Assembly: GCA_029339195.1 (NCBI GenBank)
Contig: JAPTJF010000409.1
Span: forward strand, 1-56,991
Reading direction: 5' to 3'
Length of the DNA stretch: 56,991 nucleotides
Source of the DNA: Micractinium sp. NFX-FRZ
Lineage: Eukaryota; Chlorophyta; Trebouxiophyceae; Chlorellales; Chlorellaceae
The position numbers were made by a program, and so were the translations under genes. Shown here piece after piece: positions 9,539-20,323 of this stretch (position 1 is its first letter; each line of letters starts with the position of its first letter). Below the pieces are notes generated by a model. It saw only the letters and a list, made by a program, of their open reading frames with translations. It searched no databases and had not been told where the DNA came from.

Positions 9539-12500
9539 ATGCACTGCGCGCCTAGTGCGCAAGCCAGGGCTTGTTGCCGCTGCCGCCCCTGCCTGCCGCC
9601 TGTTGGCCCCCGCCCCTGCTGCAGCTGCCGCATGCTGGTGCCCTGCACGGCACGCCGCACCCTGCTGACTGCAGCTCCACCCTACCACTGCACCGCAGCA
9701 GCGCGCGCTGACCACGCGGGTGCGTGCTGACGGCTCTGGCAAGTACGGCAAGTATGGCCTGGGCCAACGGCTGGAGGCAGAGTGGCTGACGGCGGGGCGC
9801 AGCCTGGGCAGCGGCAGCTTTGGCGAGTGTTACAAGGCAAGCCTCTATGCCTTCATCGCCGTTTGTGGGTGCTGATCAATTGTTGGGTGCGGGGCTGGGC
9901 GGGCGCAGCCGCTGCCACGACCCCTGCACTACCACCCGGCAGCAGCTGTTGTCGCCTAGCAGCAGCACCCTCCCATCCACCTTCCCCCATCACGCCCTGC
10001 ACCCCCCGCGTCCCCCGGTGATGCCTGCAGGGCACGCTGCGCAACGTGGACGGGGAGGAGCAGGAGGTGGTGCTGAAGCGGGTGAAGGCCAAGGTGGCGG
10101 GTGCCGAGGAGATGCACGAGGCAGAGCATATGATCAATGTGCTGGCCACCAAGGCGGCGGGCGAGGCGGTGGCGCCTTTCCTGGGCTACACCCTCGTGGA
10201 GACGCCGGTGAGCGCACCCCTGCACTCTGTTTGCCCCCGGGCGTGCCCGGGGCGTGCAGAAGAAGGGGGTGGGTTTGGCAGGGGCCGGAGGGGCTGGCAT
10301 CCGCTGCTTGGGGTTTGAACTGGTGGGGCGACGCCGGTGAGGGACGAAAACGGGTTGGGGGAGGGGTGTGCCAGGGGGGGCATGGCAGCGGGGGAAGGGG
10401 CTGCGGCGGAGCTCCCGTGACACATTCCCACGCACCCCTTCATTGGAGACCCTCGCCGCACCTGCTGTAGCTTTGCTTTACAACCACATCTTGCCAGGGT
10501 GACACAACGCTGGCTGATCACCTCTCGCTACCCAACTGCCTGGTCCCTCCCCTGCAGACCGGCCGGCTGACCAAGGGCCTGTGGCTGGTGTGGGAGTACG
10601 AGGGGGACAAGACGCTGGCCTACTACCTGAAGCGGCGTGACCTGGAAAAGGCGCTGGCGGCGGACCTTGGGGTGGAGGAGGAGGCAGCAGTGCCCACAGC
10701 CATGAAGCAGATCTTTGACTGCCTGACGGTGCGCTGAGGGGCTTGATGGCGTTTTTGTCTTCGTCCCGCAGGCACACACCCCTGTTTGGGCCGTGGAACA
10801 GGCCTGCCTGGTGGTTAGCTTTGGGAGGGGGCGCAAGGGGGGCCGGGGAGGTGGCATACGCAATTGTATGTGAGCGCCACTTCATGGCGCAGACCGTCGA
10901 GTGGCTGGTGGTGGTGAGGGGGCGCTGCTTAGGGGGGATCCTGGCGGGCCACCTGGCGCCTGCATGTGCCCAGCCAGTCGTTCCGCACCCTGATGCCTTT
11001 GGCCCCCTGCCCCTCCCGCTGCCCCAGCGGGTGCTGCACTCTGGCAGACATCGTGCACTGCGACATCAGACCCGCCCACTACTTGTGCCTCACCTGTTCC
11101 CCTTCTCCTCGCCCCCACCTTTGACCTCCCCTTCAGGCGCTACACTCTGCGGGCATTGTGCACCGCGACATCAAGCCCGCCAACATTGTGTTTGACGAGC
11201 GGAGGCGCCGCTTCCGACTGATCGACCTGGGTGCTGCCGCTTGCCTCAAGACTGGCACCAACTACAAGCCGGGGGAGACAATTCTGGACCCCTGCTACTG
11301 TCCTCCTGAGGAGGTGGGTTGAGCAATCTTCTTGAGCAGCAAGCCTGCACAAAAGCGGCACTTTGTGTGTCTGTGCGTGTGTGCGCGTGCGGGTGAGTGG
11401 CCCCAATCACCCGGCGGCGGTGGGTACAACCATAGACCCCAGCTACTACTGGCCACCTGCTGAGGGGAGCTCAAGTGTGGCTGTGTGAGACTGGTGGCTG
11501 TGCTATGCTGTACGTGCTGCCACCCGCAGCCCCAACCTGGCTGACCCCTGGCCTCTGCTGTTCCCTGCCCTGCTGTGCAGTACGTGCTGCCCACCGAGGC
11601 CCCCAACCTGGCTGACCAGGGCACGCGCCTGCGCACCGTCATGACCCCGCTGCTGTGGAAGCAGCACTCGCCTGACTGCTTCGACACCTACTCTGCCGGC
11701 ATCGTGCTCATGCAGCTGGGGTGAGAACGAGAACAGCTGGGGTGGTGCCTTGCCGGGGCCGTGTCTGAGGGATTTAAATGCACAGGCGGCTGTGACCTGG
11801 GGTACTGTGTATGCAGCGCCTGTTGGAGGAGCAGGCCTGCGGCCCCAACCGCCACCTGCCTGCCTTGCATGAGCCCACCCTGCGCTGCCCGTTTGCCGCT
11901 CACCGCCCGTCTGCTTCCCTCTTCCCTCCCCCCTGGGCAGGCTGCCCTTCCTGCGCACCACCTCCTCACTGCGCACATTCAACGGCGCCCTGGCCCGCTG
12001 CAACTATGACCTCGAGGAGTGGCGTGCCAGGTGGGAGCTCTTTCTTCATATATTGATTGGATCAGGCCCCGTGTGACTTGAGCAGCCAGTCCTGCCAGGC
12101 CAGCCCCCAGCCTGCCGCGACTGCTGATGCTGATGCTGATGCTTCCAGTGCAGCCTGCACCCTGCCCTGTTGTTGTGCATCTGCCCCCGCTGTGCCGCCC
12201 CAACCCACCGCTAAGCTGCCTGCCCCTCCGCCTCTCTGCTCATCTGGCGCAGGTCTGGCCTGCCTGCCCGCCAGACGGCCATCCTTGATGCAAATGACGG
12301 CGCTGGGTGGGACCTGGCGGCCTCGCTGCTGCGTCCCCGCCAGATAGTGACAGATGACAAGGGGGGCGTCATCTTTTTGAACACCGGCCGCGCCCCCCGC
12401 CTCACCGCCTCTGGCGCGCTCAGGCACACCTTCATGCGGGCCGCACAGCGCGCGGCAGCGCCGCCGGCAGTCGCCGCCCCTGCCTCTGGCGGCGGCGGAC

Positions 12501-15500
12501 GCAGCCGCAGCGGGAGCGGGAGCCGCGGCGAGAGGGCGGCGGCGGCGGCGGCGCCCACGGCGCCTGCCGCGCCTCGCAAGTCTGGCGGCGGCGCGCTGCA
12601 GTCGGTGTGGGGCGCCCTGAAGGGCAAGCTGTTTGACATGGAGGCGCGCGTGCTCCAGGAGGCGACCGCCACCGAGGTACAGACGTCGGTGGTGCAGCAG
12701 CTGCGGAGTGACGTGGCGGCGGGCAAGGCCTCTGCAGAGCAGCTGAAGAAGGAGGAGTCGGTTCTGGATGGGATGCAAAAGGGGCTGACCAACTCGGTGA
12801 AGGAGATGAACACAGTGTATGGAGCAGCCCGCGGCTTCCTGTCTGCCGTGCTGGGCGGCGGCGGCGGCAGCGGCAAGAGCGGCAAGCAGGCGGCGGTGGC
12901 GCGCGCGCAGCAGCAGCAGGAGCTGGAGCAGCAGGCGGAGGCGGAGCAGCGGGCGGTGGACAAGCGCATGCCCAAGTGGGCGGCCAAGGAGGTGACGGGC
13001 GGTGGGGCCCCCAGCGGGCAGCAGCGGCGGCTGGAGGCGGCGGAGGCGGCGGCGGCAGCAGCAGCAGCGGACGCAGCCGAGGAACAGGAGAGGGAGGAGG
13101 CGATGGCGGCGGCAGAGGCGGCGGGCGCGGCGGCGGGCGCGGCTGTCAGCCAGGCGGCAACCGGATTCCTGGTGAGTGTGCTTCTTGCATCCTTGGTGCT
13201 GTTGCCTGCCCCCATCCTGCGGCCCCGCTGTGTTCTTCCCCGCACCTTCCTGCGCCCCGCTGGCCTGCTCTGCGCCGTGCCAGCTGCTCTGTGCGCCGCC
13301 CCTGCGCCGCTGCTCGTGCACGTCGCGCCCGGCCCGCATCTCGCTGTGCGCCACCACCCGCCGCCGCCTCTGACAGGCGGCCGCCAGCCCCACCACCCCT
13401 GTCCACTCCTCTGTCCCCGCCCCATCCCTGCAGAGCTTCACCAACAGCGCTCTGACTGGGCTGGGCAGCTTTGCGGCCTCCCTCAGCGAGCAGGCCAAGA
13501 AGAGCGCTGCGCAGGCCGCCGCCGAGGCCGCAGTGCAGAAGCAGGTGAAGATGGTGGGGCTGTTGGCAGGGTTTGATGGCAGCCTCTTTGGCGTGGCACC
13601 GGGGCGGGCTGGCAGCCTGTTAAAAAGGTGCTGGCACGGCTGTCCGGCCCCTTGTTTTCGCATCACGCCAGCCCATCATCACCTGCCCTGCCCTGCCACC
13701 TCCACCCACCCCACTCCGCCCCCCACAGGCTGCCGCCGCCCCACCCTGCAGCCCCTGCAAGCCCGCCGTGCCCCCAGCGTCTGCCCCAAGCTTGCCCTGC
13801 AGGACCGTCAGCTGGCCCTCAACCCTCTCCCCTGCCTCCCCGTGCCCTGCTGCCCACCCCACCCTCAATGTCCCATGCCAACCTGCCCCCCCCCCGCACT
13901 CTCATGCAGGCCGCCGCCGCCTACCTGGAGGCCCTCCAGGTGATGCAGCCGGCGCTCACCCCGCTGTCCCGCTTTGAGGACACAGTGGGAGCGGTCCCGG
14001 AGTCCTCCTCCTACTCGGTGCTCAGCCAGAGGCGGCGGGAGCAGATCTTCACGGCCTATGTGACGGCGCTGGACAAGGCGGAGCGTGCGGCGCGCACCAA
14101 GGCGCAGGCCGCCTTCCAGGTGGGGAATCACACAGCTTGCTTCCATGTGGGTGGTGCACCCGGCTGGCCGGGGGGGGGCGGGGGCTTCTGTGGCTGGCAG
14201 TGTTGGGTGGTGGGCCAGCAGGGCGGGGGTGCTGGCTGGCTGTTATGTGGCAGGTTTGCGTTTGCGAGCGCGCTGGCAGGGTGTGTTGGCAGGAGCACCG
14301 GAGCACTATTGAACCTGCCACGCGCTCCGGCCGCCCAGCTGTCGTCCCCCAGCGTGCCCGCCCGCCACGCTCCGCTCACCCACTTTTGCATCCCTCTCGC
14401 CCCGCCCCCCGCAGGACCTGCTGGCATCTGCCGGCGTGAGCGAGGACGTATCCTACCCCGCCTTCGAGTCCCAGCACGGCAGCGACGCCCGCTTCCAGGG
14501 CCTGGTGCCAGCGGAGCGCGTGGCTGCGTTCGAGGCCTACACCGGGCGCCTGCGGGAGCTGCGTGACGCCGCCGAGCGGCGCGAGGCTGAGAAGGCTGAG
14601 GCGGCGGCGCGGGCGGCGGCGCGCGCTGCGGCCCGTGCCGCAGAGCAGCAGGCGCGGGAGGAGGCGCGGGCGGCGCGGCGCGCTGCTGAGGCTCGGGTGC
14701 CAGAAGCGGCGGCCGAGGCGGCCTTCCGCCAGCTCATGTCGGAGCACAACGACATGATTGCCTCGGGTGCGGGCTATGCCCAGCTGAAGCTCAAGATGTG
14801 GGCCGACCCTCGGTGAGACTGGGGAGGCAGCTGGCTGCCAGAGCTCAGCGTGCATGACAGCGGGGCTGCTGCCTGCAGCGTGCAATGGGCCGGGGGTTGT
14901 GCTTGGGCAAGCCTGCCCTCATTTAGCTGGTTGAGGCAGCTGGCTGGCTGCCGCGGAGCAGTGTGGTGCGAGCAAGTGGGCTGGGGGTGCAGGCGCTGCT
15001 GTGTCAGGGGGAGGGACCAAGCTGTTTAGTCAGGGCAGCGGCAGTGCAGCGGCACGTCGCCCTGCCCAACCGGGGCCTGCCTGCATGCCCCCCACCAGTC
15101 AGCGCACCTCTGCTTCCCTCGAAACCCCTGGGACGCACAGCCTCATCCGTTCCACCAACCCACGCCACCCGCAGGTTTGACGCCGTGCCCGAGGCGCGGC
15201 GCAGCCAGCTGTACAGCGAGTACCACGCCATCCTGGAGGAGGCGGGGCTGCTGACTCAGCAGGCGCCAGCTCAGCAGGCGGCACCGGCGCCGACGCCAGA
15301 GCGCGCTGCTGCGGCGGCGCCAGGGGGCGACGACGATGGGCTGGCCCAGGATGAGCTGGAGCTGGAGTGGCTGCGGCAGGAGCAGGCGCGGCTCAAGGAG
15401 GAGTACGCCAAGTGAGTGTGGGGACAGCAGGGAGGGCGGACGGCAGGAAGGGCAAAGGTTGGGGGGACGGGAGCGAGGACAGGGGTGAGGGGCGCTGCGG

Positions 15501-16029
15501 GTGTGGAACAGGAGCGGCTGAAGGAGGAGTACGCTGAGCGAGCGATGGAAGCCAGCCCTTCTCTGCGGCCGGCAGGGGCTGGGGAGGCAGCAGGTTATGC
15601 CCCAGGTTGAAGGCCAAACTGCGCACGGGTGGAGCAGCACCGCAACCCCATCCGTTGCCACATCTGCTTGAGGAGCAGCCATGTACCTGCACCGCAGGAC
15701 GGAGGCCAAGCTGCGCACGGGTGGAGCAGCACCGCAACCCCATACGCTGCCGCCAGATGTCCTCACCATGCCATCATGCACCCCACTCCGCCTGTGTGAG
15801 CAGGATGGAGGCCAAGCTGCGCACGATGGAGCAGCGGCTGCAGCTGGACGGCAGCTCCGCCGCTGTGGGTGCTGCCGACATGGTGGCACAGGCGCTGGAG
15901 GTGCAGGGCAGCGTGGAGGAGGGTGATGCGGGCGGCGGCATCTCCTTCCAGTTTGGCGACTCCATCCCCACGCCCTCGGAATACAGCAAGGCCGTCAACG
16001 GCGTGAATGGCTCGCACGCCGCCAAGTGA
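9539..16029 (+). CDS. STN8/STL1-like: STN8/STL1-like chloroplast thylakoid protein kinase fused to FF-like repeats
   Basis: Thirteen exons: 9539-9637, 9699-9836, 10031-10207, 10558-10728, 11137-11313, 11581-11720, 11941-12030, 12253-13171, 13434-13544, 13910-14119, 14415-14812, 15175-15411 and 15804-16029. They give 1030 residues. Kinase features are a GSGSFGECY loop (about 69-77), VVLKRVK with Lys near 95, HRDIKPAN with Asp206, and DLG at about 225 in place of [21 protein letters not shown] and [14 protein letters not shown] are typical of the STN7/STN8 family; DLG and the GTLRNVDG start favour STN8/STL1, which phosphorylates photosystem II core proteins in plants. A helical Ala/Gln-rich linker follows. 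About 680-730, 745-795 and 845-905 look like FF domains, normally found in splicing and transcription proteins. The N-terminal exon, a possible transit peptide, is the least certain. Intron 2 is GC-AG. Introns 3, 4 and 11 contain ghost exon edges. Confidence 0.86.
11026..11090 (+). repeat. Ghost copy of exon 5 start (kinase catalytic loop) in kinase intron 4
   Basis: About 60 bases match the real junction at 11131-11190, including the acceptor region, the CACTCTG block and a decayed HRD-encoding segment (GTGCACTGCGACATCAGACC against GTGCACCGCGACATCAAGCC). Confidence 0.8.
11421..11548 (+). repeat. Ghost copies of both flanking exon edges in the next kinase intron
   Basis: 11421-11472 resembles the 3' end of the upstream exon (11270-11318, the CYCPPEE codons). 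11499-11548 resembles the 5' start of the downstream exon (11570-11620), sharing TACGTGCTGCC and CCCCAACCTGGCTGACC. The intron thus holds an upstream-edge copy and a downstream-edge copy in the natural order. Confidence 0.72.
15503..15743 (+). repeat. Three ghost exon edges in the last kinase intron
   Basis: 15503-15541 copies the end of the upstream exon (sharing AAGGAGGAGTACGC). 15602-15650 and 15691-15743 copy the start of the last exon (real 15797-15850), sharing GAGGCCAAGCTGCGCACG or a close form. The latter two resemble each other more than they resemble the exon: both carry GGGTGGAGCAGCACCGCAAC. Confidence 0.82.
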
Positions 16030-17106
16030 ACATTGCTCGAGTGAAAATGTGGCGATGGCGGCGGGGGGCGCCTGCGCCTCCGCCCGCAGCGCGCCGTGAT
16101 GTGACGCAGCCCCCCTCCGTGCCCGCCCGCCTCCCTGGGGCATAACCCCAACCCTGCCTGAACTTCAAATTCAAACCCGTCAAAGCGCTTCTCATGCTCC
16201 TCAATCCTCACGCGACAGCCGTGCCGTGGAGCGGGCGCTTCCGCCGCCTGCCCACCTGGAACCTTCTAACCCTATTCTTAACCCCCTCCAACTGTCGATT
16301 GCGCACGCCGTGCGTGCGGGCGGCTTCGGGGAAGCCCCGCCCATGCCTCTTCCCGCTTACACGCCTGCACGCCCTTCGCCGTCTCCCGTCGCTGTCTCTT
16401 GACATTTCATGCATTGCTGCGGAGGCAATGCCCCTGCCCTGCCCTGCCACGATTCCTCTGGGCGCTGTACTCCCCCTCCCTCCCCTCCTCCCTCCCTCCC
16501 TCTCACAGTTTTGCGTTCGGCGACTGACTATACAGCCCGGCTCCGGAGCCCCCTCCTCTTCCGTGCCCCTGCAATATCCCCTTCCCACATCCCACCTGAC
16601 CCCCGACCCCGGTCCCCCTGTCCCACTCCTGACCTTCTCCCCCCACCCCCTGCCCCCCTGACGTGCTCCCTGCTGAGCCTGCTGTGCCCTGCTGTCGGCC
16701 CCACCCCTCTGCCTTCCTTCTGTTGCTGCTTGCCGCTTTGCTGTTTGCCGTGCTGCCGCGCCCCTTGCGTGGCACGCACACACCTCGGAGCCGAGTCGAT
16801 TCCTCGGGGCGCTCGCCGCCAGCCGCCCCGGCCCCATCGCTTACGTAGCGCTGCCCAGCGCGCCATCACTTGTTTTGCCCGCGCCCTGCCTGCTGCCTGC
16901 ACCTTTCATTCGTCTCTCGAGCGAGGGGAGCCCCCCCGTGGGGCCACGCTGGGCGCTGCATTCAAGCCCCCAGGCGGCCGCCATCTGTTCCGATTGATTG
17001 ACTGCCGACGGTGTGAGCCAGCGCTGAGATATGATGATCCCTTCTCGACCGCACCCCCCAACCAAAAAGAGACGCTGACCAGTGTCAATTACTCTATACA
17101 GACTTG

Positions 17107-17111
17107 TGTAA
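17107..17111 (+). terminator. Possible polyadenylation signal TGTAA of the kinase gene
   Basis: First TGTAA found after the kinase stop, about 1.08 kb away, just after an AT-richer patch. Confidence 0.35.
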
Positions 17112-17273
17112 CTTGAACAGATAACTCGACAGGGTAGCCAACAGTGCTGCACCCGGGGTAGCAGCCGGGAGGGCAGTCGGTCGCACACTTTGGCAGGTAG
17201 GGGTGCACCATGCCGGGGCAGAGGAAGCCTCCCTGCATGTGTGCGTGGCTGCCCCAGCGGGCTGCGGAGACTC

Positions 17274-17341
17274 GTATGCTGTGCTGCCTGTGCGCATGCT
17301 GTGCTGCCTATGCGCGTGCTGTGCTGCCTGTGCGCATGCCC
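17274..17341. repeat. Tandem repeat, about 21 bases, three copies
   Basis: Three near-identical units containing GTGCTGCCTGTGCGCATGC or a one- or two-base variant follow each other in the 3' flank of the DUF3228 gene. Confidence 0.75.
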
Positions 17342-17457
17342 ACTGCCTGGCTGCAGCGCCTCGCTGGCTGGCCTCACCGGGACTTGCCCCACCGGGGAGT
17401 GAAGGGTGGCGCCTCACAGGCCGCCGCTGCCGGCTGCCCAGCGCCACTCTGCCACTT

Positions 17458-19924
17458 TTACAGGATCTGTGCATGGCTGTCCCAGTAGGCTGTGGAGGCC
17501 TCGTACGCCTCCCTGCCGAGGGGCACGCCGCTGCCGCCCTCCTCCCGCCCCAGCGCGTTGCGCATCATGGTGATGGGCTGCGTGGAAGGCAGAAGGGGGA
17601 GGGGGAGGTAAGGGATGGGCAGTGAGATGCAGGAGGTGGAGGGGAGGGGAGGGAGCAGAACAGCAGGGGTGCGAACGTGTTTGGGGATCACAGGAAATGG
17701 GCTGGGAGAGAGGTGGGCAGCACCGGTTTTGTTGGGTGGGGCAGCAAGGCTGGTGTGAGGTGGGGCAGGGGTGGTGGACCAAGAGCCCCTAGCTTGAAGG
17801 CGCTCATTAGCTTGAAGGCGCTCATTACACTCCCAACATCCTGGTCCGCACAGCTTCCCACGAATGTCTACACACAAGAGGAGGCCCCACTCACCGCCAT
17901 GGGTGTCTCGTAATCTTCATCCTGCGCCTTGATGCTGCGGCGAGGGGGAGGCGAAGGGGCACGGCCAAGCGCGGGCGACGGTGAGGTTTGCAGTGGCGGG
18001 ATGCAGGACGGCGAGGGGGGCGGCGAGCGCCGCCAGCGTGCACCTCACTGCTCTCACCCACCCAGCGCTTTCTTTAGCAGAAAAGGCGGTCCTGACCTGA
18101 TGATCCCCCACGGCGCATCCGGCAGCTGCATGGGACAGGGTGCAGGCGGGAAGAATGGGAGAGCGGCCCAGGTGGGTCGACTGTGCATGCGCCCTTGGTA
18201 GGCCCAGCCCTGCCTCCCTCCCTCGGCCAGACGCCTCCTATGGGTACCCCAATGCCAGCCTCTGCCCCTGCCCCGGCTGAAACACCGGCCGAACACGCCC
18301 ACCTGGACAACCAGTCCCATGAGACAGCCACACCCCTCGCCGACCCACCCACTCACCCACGTACCCTGGCTCCCCCTCCCTCACCCACCCACTCCCAAAC
18401 CAGCCAGCCACTTGGCACCCGGCACACCATCCTCCCACCCGCCCTGCTCCCCAATGCCCAAAATCCGTGACTGATCCTTTTGTCCAGTTCTTAACTTCAA
18501 ACAAATGCCCCGCGCCCGCCCACCTCCTCCCCAGCGCCCTGCTTCGTGGGCATCGCCTCATACTCCTTCTGCAGCTGCTCCCTCGAGTACAGGATGATGT
18601 CCAGCCACTTGGCCTCTGTGGCTGTCACCGAGGCGGCTGGGAACCAGCGGGTGAGCACTGCAAGCTCCTCAGGCCGCCGCCGCGTGTAGGCTGGGGCATG
18701 GGAAGGGTTGGGGGCAAGGGAGGAGGGGGAAGGGAGGGGCCAGGGTGAATTATTACTTGGAATGCAATGCACGGCAACCGGCGTGTGAAAGCACTGGCAG
18801 CTGCTCTGGCTGCCGCGGCTTGTATGCTGGGGCATGGGGAGGGGGAGGGGCGGAAGGAGGCAGGGGGAGTACTTCATCAGGGGGGGTCCAGGTGGGGCGG
18901 AGGTGGAATGGGGGATGGGGCGGGCAGGTGGAAGGAGGGGCAGCAGGGGAGGCTTGCAGGACAAGTGGGGCCGGGCGGATGTTGGCAGGGCGGGAGGCTG
19001 TGGGATGGGCGGTGCCGGCTGGGCAGGAGACGGGAGGGGGTGCGGGGCACATGAGAGCCAACACAACGCTGCCTCTCGCCCAAACCTGCACAGCCCCACC
19101 CGCCTCACTTGACTGCAGCAGGTGCTCACAAGCGCGCCGCACGCCCACCCGCTCCCCTCCTGCCCTCGCCCCACCCCGCCCCCATCGCACCCGACTGCAG
19201 CAGCTGCCGGTTGGCTTCCGTAATGGGCAGCGCGCCCACGGGGGCCCCCGTGAAGTTGGGCACAAATATGTGCTTGCAGAAGGGGGCATAGCCGTCAACA
19301 AGGGGGCGCCTGGTTGAGGGGAGAGGGAGGGGGATGGGGAGGCAACATGCTCAAGCGGTGGCCACAACATGTGCTGAGGGCCGCTTGGAGAAGAGGACAG
19401 GCGCGCCTGCAAAAGCAGCGCAGCCGTCGTGAAGCGGGGATGTGGTGGACAGGAAGGAGGGGTGTCATTACAGGCGCCATAAGTTGTGCTTGAGGAGGCA
19501 GAGGGGGAGGCAGAGGGGAGGGCGGAACAAGAAACAAGACGAGCTTACCCCTCCTGGCTGTGCGCCGCCTGGATGCGATCCACAAACTGCCGCTTGTCCA
19601 CGGATAGGCGCGTGCCCGCAAAGTTCTGGGAATCAAAGAGGCGGAAAGGGGAGGGCTGGCTCTCGAAGAGTAAAGGAAGGCTCGTTCGGGCGATGCGGAC
19701 GGGTAGAAGCAGGCAGCGGCAGCGGCAGCAGGCGGTGGCGGCGGGTTGCGGCAGGGTGGAGCGATGGGGGCGCACTCATTTCAATACCGCACCGGGTCAT
19801 CCCATTGCCGCAAAGCAAAGTTGTCCAAAAAGAAGGTCTCCGTGTGAAGGAGTGCCATCCTGGTCACTCGCCGGGCAGCTCTGCGTGGCGCAACCAAGCA
19901 CCGAGGAGACAGCGTGCAGATCAT
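17458..19924 (-). CDS. DUF3228 family protein
   Basis: Seven exons in order of transcription: 19924-19793, 19625-19549, 19309-19191, 18690-18524, 18125-18097, 17934-17895 and 17577-17458. They give 227 residues in one frame. The chain FFLDNFALRQWDDP, FAGTRLS, LVDGYAPFCKHIFVPNF, LPITEANRQLL, VLTRWFP, AKWLDIILYSREQ, DAPWGII, IKAQDEDYETPM, ITMMRNALGREEGGSG covers the conserved order of plant DUF3228 proteins, whose function is unknown. Family homology begins near the Met at 19858. The start chosen at 19924 adds a short Arg-rich, acid-free leader (MICTLSPRCLVAPRRAARR) that could target an organelle. The CTG-TAA end places the stop codon inside a TGTAA signal. Introns 2 and 3 hold ghost exon edges. 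Confidence 0.88.
18773..18840 (-). repeat. Ghost copy of exon 4 start in DUF3228 intron 3
   Basis: On the coding strand this copies the real junction at 18640-18700: CATGCCCCAG acceptor, then codons giving AYKPRQPEQLPVL where the real exon gives AYTRRRPEELAVL. Similarity is visible at the protein level and in the upstream purine/pyrimidine tract. Confidence 0.85.
19095..19125 (-). repeat. Ghost copy of exon 3 donor side in DUF3228 intron 3
   Basis: Copies the end of exon 3 with its donor: CTGCTGCAGTC followed by a GTGAG-like donor, then a similar G-rich stretch. Real edge at 19180-19215. Confidence 0.6.
19390..19432 (-). repeat. Ghost copy of exon 3 start region in DUF3228 intron 2
   Basis: On the coding strand GACGGCTGCGCTGCTTTTGC parallels GACGGCTATGCCCCCTTCTGC of exon 3. 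Weaker than the other copies. Confidence 0.5.
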
Positions 19925-20323
19925 GGCGCAACGCCCGCAAACACCTGCATCGCCCAGCATGTCATCGTGCTGGGCGGCGCTGAGCTGGCGGTGGCGACAG
20001 CGGCGCACTGGGCGGTGGCCCTCTGTGCCGAGTAGTGCAGAGTAGACAAGCTTACACGAGATGGCCCTGTGTGAAACATCTTTTAAAAGAGATACATGAG
20101 CTGTACTTCAGCTGAGTATGTATGTATGGAGAGGGAGATACTCGTGGCAAGCGGCAGCAGACGCCGGCGAATGCAGCCGGCCGATGCCAGAACAGAATGG
20201 GCGGTGGGTCAGTGGAACAAATCGGTGCTCAGCAAATCGGTGAGCTTGCAATCCTGGTGCAATTCTGATGTAAGATATGCGTGTACTGCAGCCTAAAGTG
20301 ATGCTGGGGTGGGGTGGGGCGTC
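19925..20323. other. Intergenic: 3' flank of wall gene A and promoter of DUF3228 gene
   Basis: About 400 bases, less GC-rich than the coding parts. A minus-strand TGTAA (TTACA at 20052-20056) fits the 3' end of wall gene A, leaving little over 100 bases for the DUF3228 promoter. Confidence 0.5.
20052..20056 (-). terminator. Polyadenylation signal TGTAA of wall gene A
   Basis: TTACA on the plus strand, 268 bases beyond the stop of wall gene A. Confidence 0.5.

Larger units (their letters stand above)
16030..17457. other. Convergent 3' flanks of kinase and DUF3228 genes
   Basis: No gene supported. Pyrimidine-rich on the plus strand around 16450-16700. A TGTAA at 17107-17111 could end the kinase transcript, implying a UTR of about 1.1 kb. 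A 21-base tandem repeat lies near its end. Confidence 0.45.

Noticed and set aside
12062..13666. 534-codon minus-strand open frame rich in Arg and Leu
   Set aside because: Antisense to kinase exons 7-8, which have clean splice sites and frame. GC-rich Ala codons keep the reverse strand open.
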